Below, piece by piece: positions 12,074 through 24,566 of a stretch of 64,000 nt of DNA. Each line of letters opens with the position of its first letter. The first letter of the stretch is position 1. Position numbers and translations under genes: made by a program. Location: assembly GCA_021307315.1 (NCBI GenBank), contig JAJSPD010000031.1:248001-312000 (forward strand), given 5' to 3'. Under the pieces are notes generated by a model. That model saw nothing but the letters and a program-made list of their open reading frames with translations, did no database searches and was not told the DNA's origin. The DNA comes from Bisporella sp. PMI_857 (Eukaryota > Ascomycota > Leotiomycetes > Helotiales > Helotiaceae).

Positions 12074-12886
12074 GTCTTTTATTTTAAACTTTATCTTTAT
12101 ATTGATCACGTTTCTCTCATGGTATCTCGACGTTGTTGTGGAGATACAGTATATGTTCGAACTTCCCTTTTCATAAGCAAGTGGGTTTCGTCATAGGGCT
12201 GGCTGTTGTTGCTCCAATGAGGGGAACGTCTCGACCCCCCATGTGAGCAGGGGGTTGTGTGCGTGTGATCACGTGGATGGTTATCAGTTTTATCTCGGTT
12301 AATTGATAAGGTTTTCTATAATTCAAGCCAATCAGCGCCAATCCAATTGAATGCCGTCCCCCCCCCCTTTGCCGAGCCGCTCTCCACTTTGTCGCATCTT
12401 CCGACATTTTCCCCTTTTCACCCTCTCCCGGTTCCCCTTCCCTTGGATACGGTACCTGCATTATGTACATTGTTGACATATCATCATACTTCTTTTTATA
12501 CCATCAATCATCTCCTATTTACTATTTTATTTCGATCCATGCATTCATCTGCATTCTCTGCTATTCACGTCAAATTTCGCAATTAGCCTGCCACTCATTT
12601 ACCGATGTGGTGCCAAGCAGATTGGCAAATTTAAGATTGCCGCTGGCCCTAAGGGTCGCAATCTTGTTTCAGAGCAGGGGTTCACACTTCAAATAGAGAG
12701 CCCATTCCCATCACTTCCCCAGTTTTTGGAGTCCAAAGTGCATACTCTCGTTGCATACCCTACATACGCCAGGCCTCGTACAAAAGGTCTAACGCTTCTA
12801 AACCCAATCCTATTCAGTGGATCTGGATTCAACCCTGAAATCGATCAACACGATTATCATCATTAGATAACACAAACCCTTTGGAG
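12074..12886. promoter_or_regulatory. Intergenic / divergent promoter region with pyrimidine-rich tract
   Basis: This lies between the acylphosphatase start and the start of the secreted wall-protein gene. Around 12355-12445 there is a strongly pyrimidine-rich stretch with a run of Cs, of the kind common in fungal core promoters. No protein-like ORF is supported. Confidence 0.45.
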
Positions 12887-13658
12887 ATGGTTCAACTCAC
12901 CATGTTTGCCGTCCTGGCGGCGCTGGCTGCAGGTGTCGTCGCAAAGGACGATGACCAAGTCACCACGGATCTCTTCCTCGTGGGATTCGAGACGCAGAAA
13001 CTGGTCGCATCGGTTATCACTTCGGTATGTTGATCCCTCGAGATCTTGAATAGACGGTTGTTAATGAGCCCAGGATGCGTCTGCCACTACCTTCTCAGTT
13101 GCGTGCGCCGACTCAGTGAAGACTGCCGATTGCGAGTTACCCACCAGCTTTACCTTCACTCAAGGCCCATCTACCATGCATTACAAGTTCTCGCACTCCC
13201 CCACCGCGGATAAAGACCCCGCAAGAACGGTTGAAGTGGGATGTGTGATTACTGCAGACCATGGAACATGCAGCAAGTCGATCGAGGCTACGCTTGGAAC
13301 GTTTACCTCCACTGCTGCTAGCGCAACAACGACCTTCACCAGCGGAGGCTCAGAACTTGGCGGCCAGGTCGTCACTGTCACCGCTGGCAACCTTGTTATT
13401 CCCTCTTCCACTACATCCACCACATCCAAGTCATCTTCAGTTACTGCTGTATCCACTATGACTGTTGTTCCCCAGGAGTCGAGCGCCTCGCCAACAACCA
13501 CCTCAGCAACCAGCACGGACGCCGCGTTCTTTGAGGCTACAAAGTCAATTGAGGTTGCAACCACTAGCTCAACTGGTGGAGCCATGCCCATGATTACCGG
13601 CAATGCAAACTGGGTGATTGGAGGTGCGGCAGCAATGGTGGCCCTCGCGGCGCTGTAA
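12887..13658 (+). CDS. Secreted Ser/Thr-rich protein, probably GPI-anchored
   Basis: Two exons, 12887..13024 and 13074..13658 (240 aa), with a 49-bp GTATGT...CAG intron in phase 0. Residues 1-19 form a signal peptide (MVQLTMFAVLAALAAGVVA). A globular part with four Cys (in VACADS, TADCELP, VGCVIT and HGTCSKS, consistent with two disulfides) is followed by a long Ser/Thr/Ala-rich region, likely O-glycosylated. The protein ends in a hydrophobic stretch (NWVIGGAAAMVALAAL) right at the C-terminus, which fits a GPI-attachment signal. Such proteins sit at the fungal plasma membrane or wall. No catalytic domain is recognised; function unknown. Confidence 0.85.
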
Positions 13659-14712
13659 TGAGTGATGGATTAAAGTGGGATATTAAGACCTGGACGATGT
13701 ATATGAGAGCGTGCTATTTAACTTATGTATTTAATCGATTAGCGAGGTGTACATAATTTATAATGCCATTACATCTTCACGAAAGCGACAGGGTTTTGGG
13801 ATAGTGCTGTTTATGTTAAACTTGCGTCACGAGTTCCAAGCTATCTATTCACTACAAAACAACAAGCTTGCTAAGGGTATATCTGACTTGGTTCACAAAA
13901 GTACCCTCATAGAAAGCCTCTCTCCTGAATTCTAGCCTTGGCATTCGCTAAGACAGAACGCAAATGAAGATTCAAACTTGGGTGGGGATAGTTTAGACTT
14001 CAGGTTATCGTTTGGCCCTATGCAACTTGCATGAGAGTAGGCAAAATCTCTACGTAGCATCCACGAGAGTATTCCCTAAAACCGCAATTCTATTTTGTCA
14101 GATCTTGTCCAACTTCTAGTTCAAAGAATGCCATTTCAGGTGATCAAGATTAAATCTTATACATCTACACAGTCCTAACATCACAATAATTATTGTGGAT
14201 CCTCTCACACTCTAAAAATCCATTTCTGCAACAAGAATTACCCTTAGGGTAGATCAGTAACTGTGAGCAAACCATTCTGCTATCAAGAACCCATGAGCCT
14301 TTGAAGGCTGTTTGTCATCTTTAGAAATGGAAGATACAAGCATAAGCTGTCGACATATTCTATAAGTAGCGCAGTGCACCAAACGACATGAACATTAACA
14401 AAGTATACCGTAAAGCATCAAGTGACTTGACTAAACTGTTCCCACCCATGATATCGTTCCTGTTCATATCCAGACCACTTCAGCTTCTCCCCAGATAAAC
14501 CCACGCCAGAACGTAGACATTGTGCCAAACCCTGCCACGACGCAAGTTTGCCGACAAAGACGGTCTAGCAATTAGACGGTCACTTGCAAAACTACCCACG
14601 ACTCTAATCGCGCTCCAACCATCCTTTTCTGTTCGCCACACCTTCAAACATAACGGAGCCCAGAAGACATATCCCGCCGTTCGGTGGCCAAATACATCAT
14701 ATATACCAAATC
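13659..14712. other. Intergenic, nothing firmly supported
   Basis: AT-rich spacer after the wall-protein gene. The right end (about 14600-14712) stays open in the frame of the next small gene and may hold its upstream coding sequence or 5' leader. Confidence 0.5.
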
Positions 14713-15012
14713 ATGATTCCGCTCCCAAAGGGAAAGAGAAGTAGGTCCCTTTCTTGCCATTCTTGGAAGGGCCAGGTGCTGAACTACTTGCCAGAGGCGG
14801 GTGAGACCAGTGCCGAGGATGGCAAAGGCCAGGATCGCGTTGTTCAGAAGGGGGAGGGGGAGGAGAGTAAGTAGCCAGAACTTGACTGTGGGTAAGAGAT
14901 GCTAATAATTGGGATAGACGGCGCGAAGAGACAGAAGCCAGATGGTTGCGTCGATGCTGTTTATGATGCTATTGATCTTTATTCCGCCTCGCCGAAGCGC
15001 AAGAAGAAGTGA
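14713..15012 (+). CDS. Small basic hypothetical protein (start uncertain)
   Basis: Unrecognised gene inferred from a strong intron and conserved phase. Exon 14713..14866 (MIPLPKGKRSRSLSCHSWKG...) joins 14918..15012 across a 51-bp intron with GTAAGT donor, TGCTAATAA branch site and TAG acceptor, giving 82 aa and a C-terminus SASPKRKKK that resembles a nuclear localisation signal. The middle reads NYLPEAGETSAEDGKGQ and PDGCVDAVYDAIDLYSA. The frame is open upstream to about 14615, so an earlier exon may exist. The neighbouring GH5 gene converges on it, 156 bp away. Function unknown. Confidence 0.5.
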
Positions 15013-15167
15013 TTGCGAGAACCGGATGGATGCTTGGGGATGGAATTAGGGCTGGGTGTTCACACAGATCTGTCACGGCGGGCGTCAATTTGCTTTGTTA
15101 CTGGCGGAGGCCGGGTGGCGCTTTGACAATATCCTTTTTGTGCACGCTCGGCGACAAGCTATCTACA

Positions 15168-16720
15168 TCATGGGAGCTCTTGACTGGCGGCCCCTACAAT
15201 ATCAAGACTTTCAGCTGGGGCCAGCCGCTCTCCGGTTGGGCCTTCCGCTAAAGCCTTCTTGCTGATCTCCGCGTGCTCGCTCATAATTTTATTCAAACCT
15301 TTCCTTTGCAAACACTTATCAAACCTGAAACTCTTCGCCGCCTCATCGAGTTGCTCAAAAGTGAAATCCTTAAACAGGTTGGCGAACTCAAGTGAGAAAG
15401 CCTGCGAAAGAAAGGTCTGCAACGTTGCTCGAACAATGTGTCGTTCTGTCGCCCACGGCGTGGGATACGTTTCCTTGGCTTGAGGGCAGACGCTATCGAT
15501 CCATCTCACCAGTGGATTTATGACGTCCTCGACCTCTTTGCTGGGGTACTTTCCCCACGCATCGAGTTGCAGTTTACGCTTCTTCTCCAAGAATGGCTGA
15601 ATGGTCTTGTTCCAGAGACTATCAGGATCCGTGTACACCATCCCCTGCACGCCTATATCTTTATACAGCCAGATGGTCCACGGGATCTGGTACTTATCAT
15701 ATATGTCAAGCTGAGCACCGAGGAGGTTATAACGTTCCTGGTTGATCTCCTCTGCGTTGGCATCCATCCGTGGATCGGCATACACAGGGCCGAATTCGCC
15801 ATTCCATGCAGGAATCTTGTTCGTGTGCTGGAACTGGGCTTTCCGCAAGAATTGCCGCTCTAGCCTCACTTTTTGTTCTTGTGTTCCCTTGAAGCGCTCC
15901 CCGGTGGGGAAGCCCATCGTCGTATAGTCATGCAAGGCATATACAGTGTTTGGCAGCACCTTATCAAACTCTCTCCACTCCATGGCGAATGTGTTCCCAT
16001 CCAACCAATGTATATGGTGAGGATCAACCTTTCGAATTGCGGCCTCGAAACGGCTATAAAAAGCGGGAAGCCGGTAATGTTCTGAATCGCAAGGCTCATT
16101 GATGGGATTATAACCTGCCACCCATGGATTGTCCTTGTACCGTCCTGCTATTTGCTCCCATAGCCATATAGTACGGTCCTGGTGGTCTTTGAAATCCCAA
16201 AATGCGGCGTAATTCGACACATTATCTGAATGCCAGTCCGGATTTTGCCCACCTGGGACTGTATGCATGTCCAGGATCGTGTATATCTTTTCTTTGGCAC
16301 ACTGCAAAAGGAAGTACGTTAGAGAATATACAATGATAATTTGAATAGAGGACTGACTAGTTCCACAACTCGATCTAAATGTTTGAAACCGCTCTCTTTG
16401 AGCACCCTTGGATTCATATCGTCCTCGAAGTGCCGATAGTTGAATGGTAGGCGGATGCAATTGAGTCCCTGGCTTGCAAAGAACTTGGCATCTGCTTCAG
16501 TAAAGAAGTATTCGAGGAATTTGTCAAAGAAAAACTCCTGCTTTTCCTTCCCAAGGACCTGCAACATTGCTTCCCGGTGCTGTCGTTCATGGCCAGGGTA
16601 GCCAGTAATGAAATTCTCCATGTTCATCCATCCTCCTAACCCAGCTCCTCGAAGTATGATTGTTTCTCCATTGCCATCAACCACCCTGTCGTCCTTTATA
16701 CGCAAAATTCCATTAGACAT
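15168..16720 (-). CDS. Glycoside hydrolase family 5, intracellular exo-beta-glucanase-like
   Basis: GH5 (beta/alpha)8-barrel enzyme, two exons (16720..16358 and 16301..15168) with a 56-bp intron, 498 aa. The acid/base Glu is E190 in GYNPINEPC and the nucleophile is E290 in PAWNGEFGP. The N-terminus (ILRIKDDRVVDGNGETIILRGAGLGGW) resembles exo-1,3-beta-glucanases, but there is no signal peptide, and a C-terminal extension of about 110 residues follows the barrel. Length and lack of secretion fit the intracellular fungal GH5 group that includes yeast YBR056W; that placement is from memory and moderately sure. The substrate is not predictable here. Confidence 0.88.
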
Positions 16721-18501
16721 TTTGTAAAACTATATTTAGTAAACTGGTACGCCAGGCGTAATTAAAAAATCACTCCCAATTATATCGCGGATGTTGTTAA
16801 GAAGAGTTCAAGCATGCCAAAGCAGCTACTATATACTGACCCGCCTACACTTTGTCTTTGCAGGAGCTGTATTTAGGCTGATTGACCAAGCTTCTGGAAA
16901 GGATGGGGGTAGCTTTGGTGGAGCAAACACGGGTCGGATGAGTCTCCGTATATGAGCAATAAAATCAAATCCAAGATATGATATTCAACCACAGTTACCA
17001 CAGCACCAAGAATTCGGTTGTCTTTAAAACTTGGACAATACCTATTTTCGAAGGTTGTATGTCAATTATGTGGGTTTGAAAGAGTTATCCTAAGTAGCTG
17101 TGATACTAATCCGACCCGTGTGTGGAGATTGAGGAGGAGACAATCTTGGCGCTGGCCAAGCTTCGATGCATTTAGCCTGAAAGACTAGCTTTGGGCCTAG
17201 TACTCGTATTGCGACCATGGATTCTTCAACCTCCTCTCACATATAGACTCCACCTTGCCTCATCTACTTCGATCATAACAAGTCGATTGCAGTCTGTCGG
17301 TGCTGGCGATGCGCCGATATACCTGTCATTGTTATGCTACATGGTGTATCACTGTACCTTTCGCCAAGAAAATGCCCTTAAACCTTTATAGTTGGAGCAG
17401 AATGACCATAGGACAGATGCCTTCAGATATCTTAGACATTGGTGGAAGCTCACGTCCAATAAAAGAATTCATATTACCAAAGCTGTACAACATAACACCA
17501 AAGCCACAACTCAGACCCTGCAACCGATTCGCTTCAAATGGATCGTGTATATAGCATAAAATTAGGAAGCCGTCCAGGTTTTTATAATCTGATTCAATTT
17601 GTGCGACTTCTCGTGCAGGAAACTTAGGTTTATATTGCTCAATTCGAATATCAAGCTAAGCCAGGCTCCGTCGTCGCCAAACTGAAACGAGAGATACCGT
17701 AGCTATGCTGATTAATTAATTGACTGGCCTTGTATACAGGACTTGGTCCTGTGAGTTCTGTATGGCACGCTGTTATTGAGTCCCCTAGTTTAAGCGAGGC
17801 CAAAATCTATATATATACAGAGCAATGCAATAGAGGTTCTTCTATATGAGCCTGAGATAACAAACAGTAGTATATTTTGATGCGGCATAGTTGATATTTA
17901 ATTTAGAAACTAATTTAATTTAGAAACTACTAGATCAATGTGAGAATCGATGGACATAGACTATGCATACCAAAACAAGTACGTTCGAGGACAAAGATGT
18001 GGCACAGACGGTTCGAAGTTGAAACGCTGATAAATACATACATGAAAACTACATAGCAACAACCCACTTGACAATACATAGCATGCTGTATTGTATCCTC
18101 ATGTCATATTGCTCACCATGAGATTACCTGCCTGACGGCGATTTTATACTCCGTGAATGAAGACGCCAAGACAAGCACAGGAGATTATGTATACTTTCTT
18201 TCCCGCCAGAATTGTCCACAATTGTATTCATATCCAAATGGTTGAACCCGGGAGTATGGTTTCAGGTTTTGGTCGTGCAAGGAATGGCGATATTAGGTTG
18301 CCTGTGATGATATCCAGGTAGGGCACTCTTCGGAGGTCCGTCCAGTGGATGAGTTCCCAGGTATGCCCTCCTGCAAACCTGCCATCGCTTCTCTTTTGGC
18401 AGCCGCATCTGAAACTCCTCACAGCAACAGGCTCCCAAAATGCATCTCCAATCTTTTTCTTGGCGAGCAACAAACTCCCAGCTCCGCATCCCTATCCCCC
18501 T
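16721..18501. other. Intergenic, AT-rich, short direct repeat
   Basis: No gene is supported. Around 17897-17930 a 15- to 17-bp AT-rich unit (core AATTTAGAAACT) occurs twice in tandem. The remaining ORFs are short, lack domains and overlap on both strands. Confidence 0.55.
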
Positions 18502-19008
18502 TCACTTACCCCCATCTCCCTTCCTCTCATCCTCCTCCTCCGTCACCAGCTCCTGCTTCCCATCCTTCCCCAACCCAGGGACCTTAACCCACGGCCCATG
18601 AATCGCCCCCGTTCCGGCCCCAGCAAGCAAGCCCAACCCCGTAGTGGGTATGCTCACCACGCCGCCGACCAGCGCGCCCACGACGGTGCCCAAGCCGCCC
18701 GCGACGCCGGCACCGATTCCCGCACCCGCAGCGCCGCCCTGCCAAACGCCGCTCTGCAGCCGATTGACCACCTTCAGCTCCGCTGCAGCCTTCTTCTCCA
18801 GGTTGAATGCCTGCTCGAGCTTCTTCGCCTTCTCTTCCGCCTCGCCCTCGACGTCATTGCTCAGCCCGTCCGCTTCCTTCCTCAGCCCTTCTGCTTCGGC
18901 CGATGCTTCTCGCGCTACCTTCAGGCGCTCGTTGATCTCGGCGAGGATCTTGTCTTTTGTTTTTTGCGGTGCTTCCTCCTTTGCGGAAGAGGGAGGGGGA
19001 GAAGACAT
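18502..19008 (-). CDS. Glycine-zipper-type hypothetical protein
   Basis: Single-exon gene, 168 aa. Residues 1-90 are charged and probably coiled coil (KILAEINERLKVAREASAEA...). Residues 91-140 are a Gly/Ala/Val-rich hydrophobic stretch with repeated GxxxG spacing (GAAGAGIGAGVAGGLGTVVG), typical of glycine-zipper membrane-associating segments. The tail is acidic then basic. This layout is common in fungal proteins of unknown function. The codon pattern is regular and GC-rich relative to the flanks, supporting the minus-strand frame over the overlapping plus-strand ORFs. Confidence 0.75.
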   Translation of the reverse strand: MSSPPPSSAKEEAPQKTKDKILAEINERLKVAREASAEAEGLRKEADGLSNDVEGEAEEKAKKLEQAFNLEKKAAAELKVVNRLQSGVWQGGAAGAGIGAGVAGGLGTVVGALVGGVVSIPTTGLGLLAGAGTGAIHGPWVKVPGLGKDGKQELVTEEEDERKGDGGK

Positions 19009-19509
19009 TTTGTGGCAAATCTAATTGAGGCTACTAAATAAACAATATTATGCGCTTGAGAATACCCTGAATTATATTAAAGTTTTATATAATAAATTTT
19101 GGTGAAACTTTATATTTGAAACATGGAAACTTGAAAGATATATTAATGCCAAGATGTGATGCCGAATGACGTTGATGTCTGAGAATCCCTGCGGGCGATC
19201 ATTCCTGCATGCATATCGAGCACGTGTATACAAACCATATGAAAGAAAAATGCATTATGCGTACCGACTTAGCAGAGGCTCGAGAAGTAATTCGCAGAGA
19301 TAGTAAAGACGAACATGTCATTGTAGAAGCTAGCTAGATATAGCCACAACAGGTTCTCGTTTTAGAAGCCATAATATCAATTCCAGCATAGAGAGATACA
19401 TAGAGAACGAGGATACCAAAAACTCAATGCAACAGCATCCTGTGCAACTTCGCGAAAAGGTATGTAGCCTTAGCATCACAAGGTTCATGATTACCACCAA
19501 CTTGATCAA
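19009..19509. other. Intergenic, AT-rich
   Basis: Upstream region of the glycine-zipper gene and 3' region of the JEN1-like gene; very AT-rich near 19070-19130. Nothing else is seen. Confidence 0.6.
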
Positions 19510-21169
19510 TCAGGAAGTGACTTTCTCATCTGACTCGGCATCTTTCTCGGTTCCATATGGTCTTTCGTTCCTTCTTCTAGCGTTTTCGATCGCGTCCTGG
19601 CCTGCGGCAGCAGCCAAATCCTCATCGTTTTCAATATCGAAGCTTCTCTTCAGATATTCCGGACCAATAAATGTTAACAAGATGACATACGCAAATACGC
19701 AGCCCATGAAGATACACATCACGAGTCCATACTTGTAGCGTTTTATGGGTTTCCCTCCAGATACCTTTGGCGGTAGAGGGAACTGAGCGCCAATGGTAGC
19801 CTCAATGGTACTAGATGCAGAGGAGGCGAGATTTCCTAGCTGATAGGATGTGCCGACTACGAAAGTACGGAAAGAGCCTGGCGACAATTCCATGAGATGG
19901 ATTGGGATGACACCCCATGCTCCCTGAACGCAAAATTGCTCGAAGAACGCAGCAGCAATAACCGCTTTCGACGACGTGAAAGTATAGGGGTACAAGAGTG
20001 CACCACCAAGGATGCTAATGAAAATAATGGAGAAACGACGTCCAAAAATCTGAGAGCTGTAGCCAATGACGGTTCCACCAGTCATAGCACCCAAGTTGGC
20101 AACAACTTGCGTCACCGTGACAGCATTTGGGCTGAAGTTGTACTGATTTTTCAACATGGTTGGATAAAGGTCTTGAGATCCATGGGACTAAAACCTAGTT
20201 AGAAACACCAAGAAGACATTTTGATGGGCCACTTACCATGAAGTTGAATCCCGCCATGAGCAACACCAAATAAATTAGGAGTAGCCAATGCTTCTTCAGA
20301 GCTACCTTTCCCTCAGCAATGAATGTTTTGCCAATGTTACCCTTCTCATTCCTAACTGCTTGTCGCGCTCTGTAGGCATCTGTTTCTGGAAGACACAAGC
20401 GGAAGATGATGATCAAAACTGGTGGGCAGGCGCCGAACCAGAAAAGTGGACGCCATCCGTGCGAAGTAGTATCTACCAAACCTCTTGCAAATGCTGTCGC
20501 AAGCAAGTATCCGAATGCATAACCTTGCTGTAACATGCCAGATATCAGACCACGAGCCTCTTCTGGGCAATCTTCCAAAGCCGTTGCTGCTGCATTTCCA
20601 TAAAGACCGCCCATTGCAATCCCGAAGAGTGCTCGACACGCTAGGAACTGCTTGTATGTATTGCAAAAACCAGTTCCTAATTCGAGAACAATGAATAGGA
20701 AATTGTTCACAATAAATGGCCACTTCCTTCCATATCGATCCGCAGCAAGACCAAAAGTAATTGAGCCTACGGATCGCATCATCAGAACCAGTGTTATTCC
20801 CCAAGTGATTTGTGTCGTTGTTTTATCAAACTGCTCGGCCAGCTGCGCTACCGTCAAGCTGACGGTAAAGAAGTCGAAAGCATCCCATGTCTGACTAGCG
20901 TTAGCGATTATTCATGATATTGTGAAGGATAAGCAAACCCAAGCGATGAATCCACATAGGAAAAACAGCCATTGCTTTCCGTTCAAGAGCCTTAGCAGCC
21001 TGATTGGATTTGGAGCACTCAGCATTGGTGGCTTAAGTGTGGAGAATCGAGTAGCTATGTATTTGCCAACGCTCATTTTGTGAGGTGTAGAGGTTGCATT
21101 GTCGCGTGTCTCATGATGGCCATTTTCAGCATGAACTACTTTTCCATCAGGAGTACCATTACTAGCCAT
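19510..21169 (-). CDS. jen1: JEN1-type monocarboxylate/proton symporter (MFS)
   Basis: Major facilitator transporter of the JEN family (lactate, pyruvate or dicarboxylate uptake at the plasma membrane). Exons are 21169..20939, 20890..20237 and 20187..19510, with introns of 48 and 49 bp, both phase 0; 520 aa. The JEN signature NxxSHxSQDxxxT is present as NFMSHGSQDLYPT at residues 293-305 and is created exactly at the second splice junction, confirming that intron. The MFS loop motif AADRYGRKWP follows TM2. The tail is acidic and Ser-containing. An upstream in-frame ATG at 21265 would add 32 residues; MASNGTPDG at 21169 is the more likely start. The upstream region (about 21358-21415) is purine-rich on the plus strand, that is a CT-rich leader for this gene. 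Confidence 0.92.
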
Positions 21170-23200
21170 ATTGGCTGATATTTGGTCTTGTACAGGGGGA
21201 GCTAGAGCCAGCAATGCAGTCCTTAGCAACAAAGACAACGAATTGGAGCGAACCAGGGACGACATGACTTACAGGTGCCTCTACTTAGCGTTCCTCGCAG
21301 TTGTCACAATTTAGCAGATTCGCAAAATCGGAACGTCTCGTCACCTTAGATTGCTGTGAAGCAAGAGTGAGAGAGGAAGAGAAGGAGGGAGGAAAAAGAG
21401 AAAGATGGTAGAAACTTTAACCAGGTAGCATAGTTACTTAGGACTCACCTATATATGTCTCCATGTCATTCGCATCCTTCGTGCCGCGGGAAAATGCCAC
21501 TAGGATAGCATGGAAGATGCATCCTCTCTGATGCAGTAGAGAGTGCCCCCGAGTCGGGCTTCTCTCCGTGAAATTTTCATGACGTTGACCAATTGGTGTG
21601 GGTGAAAGCCGATCATTTACACGAATGAGTTACCACACTGTCTCCAACCCATGGAGAAAGAGGCGGAAAGTGGGAGGCGACGGAAGCAGATGAATTGGCC
21701 GTTAGTTGGCGGTGATGCCGAGTATCCATTGGTGTGGTTGGACAGATGGGTGGTCATAGAAATGGAGTCCCCATCCCATATCGTAGTGTGTCCCCGCCAT
21801 GCTAAACAAGCCTTTGCCCAGTAGGGTGGCTGCTTCTCCTTGATCCCCCAGGCATGTTATACCCTGGCCACGTACACCAATCAAAGATCCCAATTATTCA
21901 TGGAGGCAGTGGACTTGCAGGCCTTCCAATACTGCTCGGCGCGCGTACGTATGCAGGGAACGTCTCTTTCTGTTGTCAGCGATGACCCAGGGCCAAGCGG
22001 AGAGTTCCCCTGGTGGAGCGATCGAAGATTTAGAGAGTCATGCGTGAATAAAACTCCACTTTGGTGATAATGCGGATAAGGGATGAATATTCCATTGATT
22101 ATGAGCTCGCGAGGTGAGACTGCGATGGCAAGAATCGTTCTATGGTATTGGCATTTGGAAGAGACCAACAGTTGATGATCTAGAGAGTGACATCTGCAAC
22201 AGTCACTTGGCAAAAAAGCTTTTGGTTGCACTCCCGTACTTGGCGATGCTTGATTTCGGAGCTGTCGGAAAGTTAATTGGAAATCCTCCCAGGGTAACAT
22301 GACTGTGAAATCCCATCCGTGAAAATATCGTCGACCTGGTTATTAGCTCACCATTTCTACGCCTTCAAGATACAGTGTGGTAAGTATATCCCTCATGTTA
22401 AAGCGTAGTTCCAAGTTCCAACCTTGCTTGATCTTCACGTATTTGAAATGATTCAGGGGGAGGGGGAGGGGGAGGGGATGAGGGGATACGCATTGACGCA
22501 GAGCTGTGTTGGCTTCGACCCTTAGCCTTAACCTTAAGCCCAAACCCTGATATAAATGCTCTGTAGGCGGGTGACTATGCCTTTTAAGGCTCCTCTCGAG
22601 AATGAATCGGACTTCATATGATTATGAATTCAATCAAATACAACATCTTTCAAATAACAAAAGCCAATGCAGCGAGAGATTCACTGAAAATACGGAATAT
22701 GCCGTAATATTATCATTCTATTCTCTTGCGTGGCCACACCCGCGTCAATCTTGATATGCCGCCTCCACTCATGGCTAATGTTCAGAGGATTGAGACCGAT
22801 AGACTTCAGAAGATAGAAAAAGATAGACTCATTCTAGAAGAAAGTGAAATATAATAGCGCACCAATCTTCAACCATATATACCAATATGATTGCCTGGAG
22901 ATCACAGCAATTTGAGTGCTGGCCCACAAAAAAGTAGTTTCATACTATAGGTGTATTAACATGCCGACTTGTGAGCTTAATTGATCTCACTTGACTAGTG
23001 GTTATTGTCTCAAAAATGTCCAACCTCTCAACCTTGGAAGTATCTCAGTTGTTGGTGAAATGCAAATACAAGATGAGGCCACTGAGCTTGCTCACTGTTG
23101 GCGCTAGCCAAGCAGGCAAAGGGCTCAGCTCCCCGAATACGGAGCTCGTGTGAAGGTTGGCATCCATCCTGCAAACCACAATTCTAGCATATCAATTGCG
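21170..23200. other. Intergenic with a G-rich tract
   Basis: 2 kb between the divergent JEN1-like and ZIP genes. The open frames here (for example 21881..22300 minus) lack domains. A GGGGGA repeat lies at 22456-22485 and is listed separately. Confidence 0.6.
22456..22485 (+). repeat. (GGGGGA)n simple repeat, G-quadruplex-like
   Basis: Three consecutive GGGGGA units plus two more runs of four Gs within 30 bp. At least four G-runs of four or more with one- to three-base loops satisfy the usual G-quadruplex pattern. It is intergenic. Confidence 0.8.
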
Positions 23201-24566
23201 ATGGAATACACATTTACCCGTCGCATTCTCCTATTCTTGGGCTTTGCGGTCGCATGCGTCTATGCGCAAAAGCATGCCGCGAGCATTGCGTCCATGAGCG
23301 TGCCGGAAATCGAGGAAAAGCTCCAAGTCCGCATTCCATCCCACTTGTGCCTGTTCAAGCTGACCATTTTTCTTCACAGGAATGCCCTCTGGTGCAAGAT
23401 CTGAATAATTACAAGCTTGCCACCTCTCCTCAAACCTCTACGCTCACCTCGCGCATCTTCGCAGTCCTCTTCCCTGGCTCCCCCGCAGTCAACGCCCTGC
23501 TTGCAACCCTATACATTTCCGGGCCACCCAATTTCCTTCTAGCACTATGTCCTCCCAACATCGATCCCTCGAGCTTGTCAGTCATGGTCGCGTTCGCTGT
23601 GGGGGGTTTGCTGGGTGATACATTGTTCCATTTGCTCCCGGAGATCTTCCTCGGTGAGGATAGCCCTGAACATGTACGGTTCGTTCTAGTCGAGCCAAAC
23701 CGAAACTTGCTCCTCGGTGTTGCAATTTTGGTTGGATTTGTCACCTTCGTGGCTATGGATAAGGGACTGCGGATCGCAACTGGGGGAGAAGGCCACGATC
23801 ATTCCCATGGAAGCGTGGAGGTTGTGCAACCCCGATCGAAAAGTAGTGCATTGGAGGACTCACCGGCCAAGAGCACCAGATCGCGTAACAAGAAGACAAA
23901 CGGGAATGCAGAGTTGGTGGTTGTGAAGGAAGAGAAAGAGAAGGATATCAATGCTAGTGTCAAGCTAGCTGGATATTTGAACCTCATGTAAGTGGTGGTA
24001 TTTAGGCTATTTGGGGCTCAAAACTAATACATACCTAGTGCGGACTTTACACACAATATCACTGACGGTAAACGAGGGTCCAACACTTGCCTTATATATA
24101 AATTAACTAACGATATGTAATTGCAGGTCTCGCCATGGCATCCTCTTTCTACGCCTCGCCAACCATTGGCGCAACCACCACCGTAGCAGTCTTCTTCCAC
24201 GAGATTCCCCATGAGGTAGGAGATTTTGCGCTCTTGATTCAATCTGGATTCTCCAAACGAAAAGCAATGGGTGCCCAATTCGTGACTGCTCTTGGCGCTT
24301 TGCTCGGTACTCTCATTGGAATTGCAGTACAAGAGTACGGCGGTAGTTCTGGTGTAGGAGAAGTGGGTAGGCACGAAGGATTGATGGGCACAAGCCTCAC
24401 CTGGGGCGATTTGCTGCTGCCCTTCACCGCAGGGACGTTCCTATATGTTGGAACTGTAGCAGTCATTCCAGAACTCCTTGAAACTGGCAAGGACAAGAGC
24501 TTGGAACTGAAGAAGACTCTGCAGCAGTTTGCTGCTATGGCTACCGGTGCTGGCATTATGCTTTAG
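23201..24566 (+). CDS. yke4: ZIP-family zinc transporter, YKE4/SLC39A7-like
   Basis: ER/Golgi-type ZIP zinc transporter. Exons are 23201..23326, 23380..23987, 24039..24067 and 24127..24566, 400 aa; the 29-nt third exon completes the transport motif. A signal peptide (about residues 1-22) is followed by a luminal segment and the membrane helices. TM4 reads DFTHNITDGLAMA (His250, Asp254), and TM5 holds HEIPHEVGD at residues 279-287, the LIV-1 subfamily metal-binding motif. The His-rich loop before TM4 is short (GHDHSHG) and followed by a Lys/Ser-rich stretch. The first intron uses a weak GTCCGC donor, but the join ...EEKLQ/ECPLVQ keeps phase. Confidence 0.92.

Noticed and set aside
18349..19041. 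230-codon plus-strand ORF overlapping the glycine-zipper gene
   Set aside because: Its Arg/Pro/Leu-rich composition is the antisense reflection of the GC-rich minus-strand coding frame.
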